From Pelobacter sp. (GTDB lineage Bacteria > Desulfobacterota > Desulfuromonadia > Geobacterales > Pseudopelobacteraceae): a stretch of DNA of 64,000 nt. The notes under the pieces were generated by a model that had not been told where the DNA came from, searched no databases, and worked only from the letters and a program-made list of their open reading frames with translations. Shown here piece by piece: positions 1 to 8,827 of this stretch (its first letter is position 1; each line of letters begins with the position of its first letter). A program made the translations under genes and the position numbers. Location: positions 124,001-188,000 of the forward strand of contig JAVBXN010000021.1 of assembly GCA_030824515.1 (NCBI GenBank), in the 5' to 3' direction.

Positions 1-2
1 CG

Positions 3-227
3 CAAAAACTCGCGAAACTGGCCGACGACGCGGCCCCTTATCGTGATGACAAGCCGATTCTCGAATACCAGACCGCTCGCAATGCTTACAACCGGACACG
101 CATTCACACCTTGATTGAAAAGAACCTGGAAAGCCTGGACACAATTTTCGCTCAGAAAATACGTATCGCATCGGAGGCCCGTATTATCAGCATTCGGGAG
201 GAGAATGTCCACGAATCGCTGAAATGA
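3..227 (+). CDS. C-terminal fragment of an unrecognised protein
   Basis: An open frame runs from the left edge to a TGA at 225-227 and encodes the last 74 residues of a protein that starts outside the window. The fragment is charged and probably helical (it contains YNRTRIHTLIEKNLESL and ends EENVHESLK), with no membrane segment or recognisable motif. I do not recognise the family. It points towards the end of the minus-strand efflux operon, so the two are convergent. Being short and cut, it could be a chance frame, but the absence of stops over 74 codons and the codon use favour a real gene. Confidence 0.5.
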   Translation, partial: QKLAKLADDAAPYRDDKPILEYQTARNAYNRTRIHTLIEKNLESLDTIFAQKIRIASEARIISIREENVHESLK

Positions 228-247
228 CAGAGAACCGATGGGGAGCG

Positions 248-263
248 TCCGGCTGTAGCCGGA
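248..263. terminator. Short hairpin between convergent genes
   Basis: TCCGGCT, a 2-nt spacer and AGCCGGA form a perfect 7-bp inverted repeat between the partial gene at the left edge and the end of czcA. There is no clear T-run on either side, so it is only a weak terminator candidate. Confidence 0.3.
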
Positions 264-364
264 GATAAATTCCCCGAATACAGACGGAGTTCAACATTCA
301 GGCCCTATGGCCGTATTGGACGGAAGCACAATCCAAACCGGATACTGGCAAGAAAAGTCACAGA

Positions 365-3300
365 TCAGATGTCCTCCTCTACATCCTTCTTCTCGAACCA
401 GCTGTAAACCGACGGAATAATCAACAGCGTCAAAATGGTTGAAGTAACCAGCCCCCCCACCACAACAGTCGCCAACGGCTTCTGTATTTCAGACCCGGCC
501 CCGCCGGCGAGCAGCATCGGTATCAGGCTGAAAATGGAGATGGATGCGGTCATCAGTACCGGCCGCAAGCGGTCAAGACTCCCCTTCCTGATGGCCTCCG
601 GCAATTCATACCCTTCATCTCGCAGTTGCGAAATGCGCGATACCAAAACAAGCCCGTTTAAGACAGCAACGCCAAACAGCACAACAAATCCTACCGACGC
701 CGGAACTGACAGGTATTGCCCGGAAATGAAGAGCGCAAACACCCCGCCAATCAGAGCGAACGGCAGGTTAGAAATGACCAGCAGCGCCAGACGGATCGAC
801 CGGAAGGTGACGTACAGCAGCAGCAGGATCAGGCCGATTGCCACCGGTCCGATGATCATCAGCTTGTTCATGGCCCGCTGCTGATTTTCGAACTGTCCGC
901 CCCAGGTGACGTAATACCCGGCAGGTAGTTTGACCTGCTCCTTGATCTTCTGCTTTGCTTCGGCAACGAAACTACCGATATCCCTGCCGGTGATGTTCAT
1001 CTCGATGCCGATTCTTCTTACGCCATCCTGGCGGCTGATCTGCGCCGGGCCTTCGATCATTTTCACTTCTGCCAGCTGTTCCAGCGGCACATTGATCCCG
1101 GTTTTAGTGGTGATCAGCAGATTCCTGATTGCCTCCAGAGAATTCCTTTTTTCTTCCGGCAAGCGCACGGTGATGTCGAAACTGCGGTTTTCCTCATAGA
1201 GCTGCGATGCCGCTTTACCGGCAACGGCGATTTCAATGACCTTTTGCACGTCACTGATGTTCAGCCCATAGCGGGCAATTCTCGCCCGGTCGATATTGAC
1301 AGTCAGGTAGGGCTGTCCGGTAACCTTTTCCGCATTCAGATCGGTCCCACCCTTTACCGTGGACAGCACCTTGGCTATCTCAGCCGATTTTTCAGTGAGA
1401 ACATTGATGTCTTCACCGAACAGCTTGAGAATAAGCTGCGCCCGGGTGCCGGCAACCAGTTCATCAATGCGGCACTGGATCGGCTGGCTGAAACCGAAGT
1501 TTATTCCCGCCACCGACTCTAGAGACTCCCGCATCTCATTGGTCAGCTCTTCTTTGGATATATCCCGTTTCCATTCACTCTTCGGCTTGAGGACTCCCAC
1601 ATAGCCGGTCTTGTCAGAACCCCTCGTGTCCAGGGCGACCCCGGTCTGCCCGGTTCGACCGACAATGGTATCCAGTTCGGGAAACTGCATCAGCTTTGCC
1701 GCGGCCAGTTGATTCACCTCCATGGCCTTGGACAGGGAAACACCTGGAAGCATGGCAATATCCATGTCAAACGAGCCTTCATCCATGACCGGAATGAATT
1801 CCGTTCCCAAACGTGTTACCAGAAACAGTGAGGCAACCAGAAGAACTCCGGCGACACTCAACACCACGCGCTTTGTGTTCATGGCATATTCGAGCATCGG
1901 CAGATAGAGCCTGCTGGCGTGCTTCATGATGAAGCTCTCTTTTTCCGGATGTGGTTTCAGGAAGATGATGCAGAGCACCGGGATTACAAACACGGAGAGA
2001 AATAGAGATGACAACAGGGCAATGGCCACAGTTATGGCTAAAGGACTGAACATCTTCCCTTCGATCCCTTCAAGGGAGAGAATGGGAATGAAGGTGAGCG
2101 CAATGATCAGCTCACCAAAGATGCTCGGCTTTCTGACCTCCATGACCGCCTTGAGCACGGTTAGTAACTTGGGATGGCGCTCTCCCTCGTCTTCGCTCAG
2201 GTGACGCTGGACGTTTTCCACCTGGATGATGGTCGTGTCGATGATCATGCCTATGGAGATGGCCAGACCACCGAGGGACATCAAGTTAGCGGTGATCCCC
2301 ATAAGTTTCATGACGATGAAGGTAGCCAACAGCGAGAGTGGCAGGGCGATGAGCACCACAAAGCTCCCCCGGAAACTGTTCAATAGCAGGTACAGTACGA
2401 TCAGCACCAGGATGGAACCTTCAATCAACGCCTTGTTGACCGTATTGACACTCGCCTTGACAATATCGCTCCGGTCATAATAGGGGATCAGCTTGATCCC
2501 TTCGGGCAGGATATTGTTTTCATTCATTTCCTTGACCTTGACCGCAACCCGACGCACCAAGTCACGGCTGTTTTCACCCCGCAGCATCATGACGATACCG
2601 CCGACGCATTCATCCTTGCCGTCCTTCATGGAGGCGCCCATGCGCACCGCTTCGCCGACCTTGACCTGGGCGACATCGCGGATATAGGTCGGCGTACCAC
2701 CCGCAGATTTCAGGACGATGGTCTCGATATCGCCGACATCCTTTATCAAGCCGACGCCGCGGACAATGTACTGGTCACTGCCCCGCTCCAGAAGGTTGCC
2801 GCCGACGTTTTCATTGTTGCTGCCGATGGCGGAGTAGACATCATCGACGGTGATGGCATATTTCACCAGTTTTTCCGGGGAGACGATCACCTGGTACTGC
2901 TTGAAATAGCCGCCGAAGGAGTTGATCTCGTTGACACCGGCGACACTTTTCAACTGGGGAGTGATTATCCACTCCTGAATGGTTCTCAAGTTAGTCAGGT
3001 AGGCGATTTTCTGCTGCGGGTCATCGGGCATCTTGCCTTCAAGCGTGTACTGATAGATCTCGCCCATGGCGGTGCCGATCGGCCCCATGGCCACCTCAAC
3101 CCCCTTGGGTACCTTCTCCCGCGCCTCGGCCAACCGCTCGAACACCAGCTGCCGGGCAAAATAGATGTCCACATTGTCCTTGAAGACAATGGTGACTATC
3201 GACAGGCCGAACTTGGTGACCGAACGCATCTGTTCGATGTCCGGCAGACCGCGCATGGACATCTCAATCGGATAGGTGACATTCCGCTCGATCTCTATGG

Positions 3301-3472
3301 CCGAAAGTCCATCGGCATGGCTGACCACTTCAACCTGAATGTTCGTTACATCCGGAAAGGCATCAATCGGCAGCTTCAGATATGAATACGTGCCGAAGAC
3401 GATTATCAGCAGCGCAAGGAAGATGACCATTCCTTTCTGCCGCAACGTATAGGCAATCAATTTTTCTAGCAT
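365..3472 (-). CDS. czcA: CzcA/CusA-family heavy-metal efflux RND pump
   Basis: At 1035 residues this is the normal length for an inner-membrane HME-RND pump, which drives metal ions out through a tripartite complex using the proton gradient. It shows the classical plan: TM1 at about 12-31, a large periplasmic loop, a TM bundle at about 345-505, a second periplasmic loop and a second TM bundle. In TM4, residues 404-420 read AISIGMIIDTTIIQVEN. D412 and E419 keep two of the conserved charged positions, but the first Asp of the divalent-metal DFG signature is replaced, as in monovalent or atypical HME pumps, so the metal cannot be assigned from sequence. It is the last gene of a minus-strand operon behind the fusion protein and outer membrane factor, from which it is separated by an unusual palindromic spacer. 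Confidence 0.93.
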   Translation of the reverse strand: MLEKLIAYTLRQKGMVIFLALLIIVFGTYSYLKLPIDAFPDVTNIQVEVVSHADGLSAIEIERNVTYPIEMSMRGLPDIEQMRSVTKFGLSIVTIVFKDNVDIYFARQLVFERLAEAREKVPKGVEVAMGPIGTAMGEIYQYTLEGKMPDDPQQKIAYLTNLRTIQEWIITPQLKSVAGVNEINSFGGYFKQYQVIVSPEKLVKYAITVDDVYSAIGSNNENVGGNLLERGSDQYIVRGVGLIKDVGDIETIVLKSAGGTPTYIRDVAQVKVGEAVRMGASMKDGKDECVGGIVMMLRGENSRDLVRRVAVKVKEMNENNILPEGIKLIPYYDRSDIVKASVNTVNKALIEGSILVLIVLYLLLNSFRGSFVVLIALPLSLLATFIVMKLMGITANLMSLGGLAISIGMIIDTTIIQVENVQRHLSEDEGERHPKLLTVLKAVMEVRKPSIFGELIIALTFIPILSLEGIEGKMFSPLAITVAIALLSSLFLSVFVIPVLCIIFLKPHPEKESFIMKHASRLYLPMLEYAMNTKRVVLSVAGVLLVASLFLVTRLGTEFIPVMDEGSFDMDIAMLPGVSLSKAMEVNQLAAAKLMQFPELDTIVGRTGQTGVALDTRGSDKTGYVGVLKPKSEWKRDISKEELTNEMRESLESVAGINFGFSQPIQCRIDELVAGTRAQLILKLFGEDINVLTEKSAEIAKVLSTVKGGTDLNAEKVTGQPYLTVNIDRARIARYGLNISDVQKVIEIAVAGKAASQLYEENRSFDITVRLPEEKRNSLEAIRNLLITTKTGINVPLEQLAEVKMIEGPAQISRQDGVRRIGIEMNITGRDIGSFVAEAKQKIKEQVKLPAGYYVTWGGQFENQQRAMNKLMIIGPVAIGLILLLLYVTFRSIRLALLVISNLPFALIGGVFALFISGQYLSVPASVGFVVLFGVAVLNGLVLVSRISQLRDEGYELPEAIRKGSLDRLRPVLMTASISIFSLIPMLLAGGAGSEIQKPLATVVVGGLVTSTILTLLIIPSVYSWFEKKDVEEDI

Positions 3473-3520
3473 GAGGCATACACTCCTGTTGATTTTCGGT
3501 GATAAACAGCATGGTCAAAT

Positions 3521-3641
3521 TTGCGTTCAGATTCAGGTCAGATTTGGCTGAACTGATTGAGACAAACCGCAGACGTAGCAGCGCTACGTCGAGGATTTGA
3601 CGATTGAAGTTCGGCTAAAGATGGCCTGAAGGTGGACGCAA
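3521..3641. repeat. Long imperfect palindrome between czcB and czcA
   Basis: Two 58-nt arms (3521-3578 and 3584-3641) face each other across a 5-nt loop. By hand alignment 39 of 58 positions are complementary, including a perfect 7-bp tip GACGTAG/CTACGTC, and many mismatches would be G-U pairs in RNA. The element fills nearly all of the spacer between the fusion-protein gene and the pump gene, so the mRNA should fold into one long hairpin there. It could be a mobile palindromic repeat or an element that sets relative expression within the operon. Confidence 0.7.
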
Positions 3642-3643
3642 GG

Positions 3644-4912
3644 TCACTTGCCGTGGCCGTGCTCGTCAATCACTTCACCCTTCTTGACTTCTGACTTGAG
3701 GATGAACGATCCCTTGATTGCGTAGTTCTCACCTTCTTTCAGGCCGGAAACGATCTCTACCATGCCAGCTGCCGTTCTACCGACCTGAACCGGCCGCGCC
3801 GCGAACTCAGTTTCATTTTCCGCGACGAAGACCACCTTTTTGCCATCCAGATCCTGCAGGGCATCTTCGGGAACGACCAGCACCGGTGGCGCATCAGCCG
3901 CCAAAGCAAGTTCGACGGTGGCGAACATCTCAGGTTTCAGCTTCCGGCCCGGATTGGCAACCTCGATCCGCGCCTTGACCGTACGGGTGGACTCGTCAAC
4001 CAGATCGGCGATATAGGTGATGCGGCCTCTCAGTTTCCGGTCCGGGAAAGCGCCGACAATAACGATTGCCCCTTGACCTTTACGAACCTTGGACAGATCT
4101 TTCTCGTTTATATCCACCAGCACCCAGACCGAGGAGAGGTCAGCCACGGTGTAGAGACTTTTAGAAGGATCGGAAAGTTCGCCGACAATGGCGTGCTTTT
4201 CGGTGATGGTGCCGCTGATGGGTGAGCGGACCGGCAGGAGCGGCCTTTTGTGGTTGTCTCCCTTGAGGTCGGCAATGGCAACGCCGTATAGGGACAATCG
4301 TTCTTCATCGGTGTGCAATTCGGTCTGTGCCGTCTTGTAGTCTGTTTCAGCCTGAAGGATGTCTTTGCGTGCCGCAATTTTCTTTTCGACCAGACCTTTG
4401 ATTCGATCCATGTTTGACTGAGCCAGGGCCAGCTTGGTCTTTGACTGGTGGTAACGGCCCAGGGCTTCACCAAGTTCGACACTGTCAAGGGTAGCAAGTG
4501 CCTGGCCCGATGAAACACTGTCGCCCAGAGAGGCTCTGACAGCCACAATCTTGCCGCTGATGCGCGGTGATACATGGGCAATCCGGTCGGCATTGGCCTC
4601 CACCTTGCCGGTGGCGCTGATGCTACCGGCAAGCTGCTGCTTTTTGGCCGCAGCGACGACCACGCCATTTTGCTTCTGCAGCTCGGCAGTCATCTTGACA
4701 CTACCCACCTCGCCATGCTCGTCATGTCCCTCATGGCCTTCTTTCTCTTTTTTATGGTCGCCTTCTTTTTCTTCCTTATGGACATCTGCCTTTTCATCCT
4801 TATGTTCCGCATGCTTCACGCCGCTGTTCCCGGTCTGGGTGGAACGATAGAGAAAGCCGCCGCCAACTGCTACGGCAAGGATAAGTCCGATGATAATTGC
4901 TTTTTTATTCAC
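3644..4912 (-). CDS. czcB: CzcB/CusB-type periplasmic membrane fusion protein
   Basis: This 422-residue adaptor bridges the RND pump and the outer membrane factor. It has one N-terminal membrane anchor (about residues 5-23), then a strikingly His/Lys/Glu-rich stretch (about 34-71, with HEGHDEHGE) typical of metal-binding adaptors. A lipoyl/barrel-sandwich domain with a coiled-coil hairpin and a C-terminal beta-barrel follow. Translation probably starts at a GTG (4912) that overlaps the TGA of the upstream outer membrane factor gene in GTGA, indicating translational coupling. The His-rich segment points to a divalent transition metal, but this is only suggestive. Confidence 0.9.
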   Translation of the reverse strand: MNKKAIIIGLILAVAVGGGFLYRSTQTGNSGVKHAEHKDEKADVHKEEKEGDHKKEKEGHEGHDEHGEVGSVKMTAELQKQNGVVVAAAKKQQLAGSISATGKVEANADRIAHVSPRISGKIVAVRASLGDSVSSGQALATLDSVELGEALGRYHQSKTKLALAQSNMDRIKGLVEKKIAARKDILQAETDYKTAQTELHTDEERLSLYGVAIADLKGDNHKRPLLPVRSPISGTITEKHAIVGELSDPSKSLYTVADLSSVWVLVDINEKDLSKVRKGQGAIVIVGAFPDRKLRGRITYIADLVDESTRTVKARIEVANPGRKLKPEMFATVELALAADAPPVLVVPEDALQDLDGKKVVFVAENETEFAARPVQVGRTAAGMVEIVSGLKEGENYAIKGSFILKSEVKKGEVIDEHGHGK

Positions 4913-6207
4913 TGCACACCTCCGGTAAGTTCTGTTGCCACTGCAGATTCGAGCTTCACGAGCGCTGTCTGACGATCATGCAACGCAGTCAGGTACCCTT
5001 CGCTGACCTCGAAGAATTTCTTCTGTTCCTGAATGACTGCCAATATGCCGACCTCACCGAGGCGATAGGCTTCCTGGGTCAGTTTCAGGTTTTCCTCAAG
5101 CTGTGGGATAATATTTGTCTTATACAGGGAAAGAACTTTTTCACTGTTCAGGTAGCTGGCGTAAGCTGTTTCGACTTCCCTTTCAACATTCCGGCTGGCT
5201 GCCAACAAACGGCTTTCGCTGCTGCTCTTTTTGGCTTTGGCTTCCTGAACGCCGGCCTGATTTTTATCAAAGACGGGAATCGGTATTGAAAGTCTGATGC
5301 CAAGCAGATTGTCACGGACTTTTTCCTCGCCTGCTCCGGTTGCATCGGTTTTTCGATCATGCACATAGAAAAGCCCGACCGTGAGGTTGGGAACTTTTTC
5401 AGCCTCAGCAAGGATGATGTCCACGTCACCTCGACCTTTTTCAGCCTCCAGCGCCTTCACATCGGGGCGTAGGCCAAGCGCAAGCTGCTTCAGATCAAGC
5501 AGAGACTTTTTTAAGGTCACTTCTGTATCGAGATTGCCTGTTAACGTCGGTGTTTCACCGGCAGGAAGTCCCATCAGCGTCCATAGTTTTAACTGATTCT
5601 GGCTCAGTATTTTTTCAACATCAATTTTGGAGCTTTCGCTTCGTGCCAGTTCCACCTTAACCAGGTTCATTTCCAGTTCCGGGATGTCACCTGCGGACAG
5701 GCGTTCTTTGGTCACGTCGAGTAACTGACTGTTGAGTTCGATAGCGCGGCCCGATAATTCAATCCTTTTATTGGTCAGAATGGCGTCATAGAAAGCTATT
5801 TTTACCTCTTCACGGATCACTCGCTCCCGGTCAGCCAGCTGCCAACGGTAGATTTCCAGTTCACGTTCAGCGATGATTAGTCGCTTATCCCGCTTCCCCG
5901 TCAGAAAAAATTCCTGTGAAATTCCGAGAGTCAAATTGTTCTCGTCGCTGCTGCCGGTCAAGGCGCCGGTGCCAACTTCAAAATCAAGTGTTGGATTAGG
6001 CAGGAGTCCCGCCTTGACCTTGCCGGCATCGCGAATGCCTTTTTCTTCGCGAAATGATTTGAGGTCGCCATTATTTTGTAACGAAACCTCGACTACCTGC
6101 GGAAGTGTCAGCTTTGGTGTTTCTGCAAACACCAGGTTTGATGATAAAATAGATACGATTCCGGACACTAGGAGCCACGCTCCTCTTCCAAATGCAGTCG
6201 TTCCCAA
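4909..6207 (-). CDS. czcC: CzcC-type outer membrane efflux protein (TolC family)
   Basis: The 432-residue protein has a signal peptide ending near residue 28 (SNLVFA/ET) and the two-fold repeated alpha-helical pattern of TolC-family outer membrane factors. Examples are the first repeat beginning LTLPQVVEVSLQNNGDLKS and the later segments LTLGISQEFFLTGKRDKR and AYRLGEVGILAVIQEQKKFFE. It forms the outer membrane and periplasmic tunnel of the metal exporter. It is the first of the three structural genes, its stop codon overlaps the czcB start, and a small Cys/His-rich exported protein lies about 130 bp upstream in the same direction. Confidence 0.9.
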   Translation of the reverse strand: MGTTAFGRGAWLLVSGIVSILSSNLVFAETPKLTLPQVVEVSLQNNGDLKSFREEKGIRDAGKVKAGLLPNPTLDFEVGTGALTGSSDENNLTLGISQEFFLTGKRDKRLIIAERELEIYRWQLADRERVIREEVKIAFYDAILTNKRIELSGRAIELNSQLLDVTKERLSAGDIPELEMNLVKVELARSESSKIDVEKILSQNQLKLWTLMGLPAGETPTLTGNLDTEVTLKKSLLDLKQLALGLRPDVKALEAEKGRGDVDIILAEAEKVPNLTVGLFYVHDRKTDATGAGEEKVRDNLLGIRLSIPIPVFDKNQAGVQEAKAKKSSSESRLLAASRNVEREVETAYASYLNSEKVLSLYKTNIIPQLEENLKLTQEAYRLGEVGILAVIQEQKKFFEVSEGYLTALHDRQTALVKLESAVATELTGGVQ

Positions 6208-6334
6208 AGGAATAACCTCCTTTATTCAGTTTTGAATGATGAGATGAAAAGCGGTAGTGGACGCACCACGACCCGGGGAGAAGACGGAACTGTCCCTGGA
6301 CAGCGCGGACTGCTCCCGGCGCGGCTTTATTGGC

Positions 6335-6694
6335 CTATTTCTGCGGGGGAATAAACTTGGAAAGGTAGACTTCGGGTAAAAACCTGAAAGGGTCGGACGT
6401 TTGCAGATCAAGAATCAGCGGGTTGAAATCGAATTTAAACTGTTGAACGATCAGAGGCGCGTGACAGGCGCAGTTGAGGCAGTTGTCGCATCCGTCATAA
6501 TCCTTGTGCTGTTCCAAGGGAGAGCATGGGCACTGGTGAGGTTCGGCAATTTCCGGCGACAGTGCCTGATCGCCTGCAGCCAAAAGGTGACTCTGCATGG
6601 CGTGCGCGCTTTCATGCACGCCATTGACCGTGACGGTCAGCATGACCACCAGCAGCAGCCTGGCAAAGAATTTTATCGGGATAAATTTTCTCAT
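6335..6694 (-). CDS. Small exported Cys/His-rich protein upstream of czc genes
   Basis: This 119-residue protein has a signal peptide (about residues 10-32, LLLVVMLTVTVNGVHESAHA). A cluster of metal-ligand residues follows (HQCPCSPLEQH, then CDNCLNCACH), so it probably acts in the periplasm as a metal-binding or metal-sensing accessory. Small His/Cys-rich leader proteins are common at the head of Czc/Cus efflux operons, but I do not assign it to a named family. It is divergent from the VKOR-DsbA gene, so the 6695-6865 interval should hold both promoters. On the minus strand TTGACA occurs at 6734-6729 in that interval. Confidence 0.75.
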   Translation of the reverse strand: MRKFIPIKFFARLLLVVMLTVTVNGVHESAHAMQSHLLAAGDQALSPEIAEPHQCPCSPLEQHKDYDGCDNCLNCACHAPLIVQQFKFDFNPLILDLQTSDPFRFLPEVYLSKFIPPQK

Positions 6695-6865
6695 GATTAA
6701 TTAGATCAATACTGTCCAACTCATCCGGTATTGTCAAGGGCATATTGACGAGCGACCTTCTGTATTATCGCATACAGTGATATTGTTATTTTTGGTGAAA
6801 TCTGATACTTGCTTGCACGAATGTTGCAGTTGCGTCTATATAGGGAATACGGGAAATTATGTGAT

Positions 6866-7876
6866 ATGGAACTAGCACGCAGAAACAGCCGGCTGAATCC
6901 GGCCGCCGCTTTGATTTGGCTCTCGGCCCTGGCTGGGCTGATACTGACGATCATGGAACTTTTGAAGATCTGTACCGATGCCTGCAGCGAAACCGCCGCC
7001 TTCACCATTTTCGGCATCAATTTCGGCTGGTTCGGACTGGTCTTCTTTTCCACCGTGCTGATCTCCCTTGCCGCACGAAAACGGCTGCCACTGGCGGGGC
7101 TGTTGCTGCCGCTGCTCTTTTTCGGGGCGGCCGGAGCTGAAATGAGGTTTATCTGGCTGCAGAAATATGTAATCGGAAAGTGGTGCCCCATCTGTCTGGC
7201 AATCGCCGCGGCAGTCTACCTCGGCAGCTCTGCGCTGCTTTATGAAACCATACGGAGAGAACCAATGAGAACCGGATTTAAAAAAATCGCAGTAATGATC
7301 GTCGCACTCGTCATCGGCACAATCGCGGCTACCTTTGGTGTGGTCAAAGAGAGCCAGGCAGGGCTTGATCTGTTCCTCGGCAAGGCAAAAAGTCCGGTCA
7401 CGGTCTATTTCATCAGCGACTGGTTCTGTCCGGTATGCCAGCAGATCGAGCCGCGCATCGAGCAGATTCATGCCAGCATTGTCAACGATGCCCGTGTCAG
7501 CTTTATCGACTACCCGATCCATGCCGAGACAAACAACTTCACCCCCTACAACCTGCAGTTCCTGGCCTTCGAGAAGGAAAACTACCCCAAATTGCGCAGC
7601 GCCCTGGCCACACTTGCCAAAAAGACCAAGACCCCGACTCAAGAACAGGTCCAGGCCGCGGTTTCACCTTACGGCGTAAAACTGAGACAGGTGAACTATG
7701 CCGACATCCTCTACGGCATGCAGACAAACCTGACCACCTATCGCGGATTCGGTGTGACCGCCACGCCCACCGTGGTCGTGGAAAACAGCAAGACCAAAAA
7801 GCACAAGCTGCTGGTCGGCGACAAACAGATAACCCTGCAGGCCATCCGGGCTGCAATGGCCGAGATCGGCAAATAG
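6866..7876 (+). CDS. Vitamin K epoxide reductase / DsbA-like fusion protein
   Basis: The 336-residue protein joins two halves of a disulfide-forming pathway. The N-terminal part (about 1-130) is a four-to-five-helix VKOR domain with loop cysteines C36 and C40 and the quinone-site CPIC motif at C107/C110. After another membrane segment (about 139-158), a periplasmic thioredoxin/DsbA-like domain carries CPVC at 188-191 and a cis-proline loop (TATPTVVV). It should oxidise exported proteins and pass the electrons to quinone, replacing DsbB and DsbA. I chose the ATG at 6866, preceded by a GGGAA element, because upstream in-frame starts have no ribosome site. It is divergent from the czc operon, whose Cys-rich leader protein is a plausible substrate. 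Confidence 0.88.
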   Translation: MELARRNSRLNPAAALIWLSALAGLILTIMELLKICTDACSETAAFTIFGINFGWFGLVFFSTVLISLAARKRLPLAGLLLPLLFFGAAGAEMRFIWLQKYVIGKWCPICLAIAAAVYLGSSALLYETIRREPMRTGFKKIAVMIVALVIGTIAATFGVVKESQAGLDLFLGKAKSPVTVYFISDWFCPVCQQIEPRIEQIHASIVNDARVSFIDYPIHAETNNFTPYNLQFLAFEKENYPKLRSALATLAKKTKTPTQEQVQAAVSPYGVKLRQVNYADILYGMQTNLTTYRGFGVTATPTVVVENSKTKKHKLLVGDKQITLQAIRAAMAEIGK

Positions 7877-7921
7877 ACGATTAAGCGGTCCCCAAGGATA
7901 TTTTACGCATCCCCTTCAAAC

Positions 7922-7959
7922 ACTCCATCTGGAAGAGAGTAACTGCTTCCGGGTGGAGT
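7922..7959 (+). terminator. Hairpin after the VKOR-DsbA gene
   Basis: Nested inverted repeats ACTCCA (7922-7927)/TGGAGT (7954-7959) and GGAAG (7931-7935)/CTTCC (7946-7950) form a bulged hairpin 45 bp after the stop codon, followed by CTTAATT. The T-run is weak, so this is a possible rather than certain terminator. Confidence 0.4.
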
Positions 7960-8066
7960 CTTAATTCCCCCCATTTCTGTTTACTTGACCTGAATCAAAC
8001 TCTTTTGCCCGCCCTGGTGCCAATCTCGACTAAGCCGTGTCGAACACTATCCAGGGAGTTGATTTT

Positions 8067-8750
8067 ATGCGCCACACGATCCACAGCAGTTTCCGGCTGA
8101 ATCTCATTATACTTCTGATCCTGCTGCCGATGCCGGCGCTGGCCATTCCCGCAATTAGCTGTCACTGCTTCACCGACCGTTCCTATCAACCTTCCCGCCC
8201 GTCTGCGGCCGACCCCTATTTTTTGGCCACGACTCAAAACTCCTTTTTTGCCGTTGTGTTCAATGTCGAAAAGAAAAATATCGTGATCAAAAAACAGCAG
8301 GGAACCTCTCCCGATGACCTCTGGATCGCCTACTGGGTCGCCTCCAGGTCGGGCACGTCGCCCGAAACCCTGCTTGGCAACAGACAGGACAGAGAAAACT
8401 GGAATGAGGTCATCGCTCCGCTGCATCTGCCCCCCAAGAGCCTGGGAACCCGTTTAGCATACGCGCTGAATACTAAATCGACTGCCGACCGTCTGGCCGA
8501 GGCGGTGGTTGACGAACTGTTTCTGCGATACCGGCTGCTGGGTGAAACGGAATTGGCCACAATCCGCCAGGCAGGAGCCTCCAGCCAGGAGCTGATTATC
8601 GCCAGGGTTATCGCCTCCAAAACCGGACAAAGCGCCAGACAGGTCTATCTTGAGTTTAAAAAAGGGGCCAGAACATGGGGAGCCCTGCTCCAGGGAGCGA
8701 AGATCGACCCGAAAGATATGCAGCGGGAGATTGCCACAATGCTGAAATGA
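8067..8750 (+). CDS. Exported protein of unknown function
   Basis: This 227-residue protein starts at the ATG at 8067, behind an AGGGAG site. A signal peptide ends near residue 25 (LLPMPALA/IP). The mature part begins with CHCF, then a mixed alpha/beta region in which PDDLWIAYWVASRSGTSPE and ELIIARVIASKTGQSARQVY look like two copies of one small helical motif. I do not recognise a family. It sits directly upstream of the TetR regulator and TolC export operon, but a regulator promoter lies between them, so co-transcription is not certain. Confidence 0.65.
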   Translation: MRHTIHSSFRLNLIILLILLPMPALAIPAISCHCFTDRSYQPSRPSAADPYFLATTQNSFFAVVFNVEKKNIVIKKQQGTSPDDLWIAYWVASRSGTSPETLLGNRQDRENWNEVIAPLHLPPKSLGTRLAYALNTKSTADRLAEAVVDELFLRYRLLGETELATIRQAGASSQELIIARVIASKTGQSARQVYLEFKKGARTWGALLQGAKIDPKDMQREIATMLK

Positions 8751-8770
8751 AGCGAGAAATAAAAATCATC

Positions 8771-8799
8771 TTGACTGGCAGATAAAACATGCCTACCAT
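8771..8799 (+). promoter_or_regulatory. Sigma-70 promoter of the TetR gene
   Basis: TTGACT (8771-8776) and TACCAT (8794-8799) are separated by exactly 17 bp. The -10 element overlaps the left half of the palindrome at 8797-8818, the usual geometry for autorepression. Confidence 0.55.
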
Positions 8800-8818
8800 G
8801 TGAACAAGTATTCACATG
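8797..8818. promoter_or_regulatory. Probable TetR operator palindrome
   Basis: CATGTGAA, six bases and TTCACATG form a perfect 8-bp inverted repeat overlapping the promoter and the first possible start codon of the TetR gene. A single half-site TATGTGAA recurs at 9433-9440 in front of the TolC operon, suggesting that the regulator controls both itself and the exporter. Confidence 0.7.
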
Positions 8819-8827
8819 AGGTCAAAA

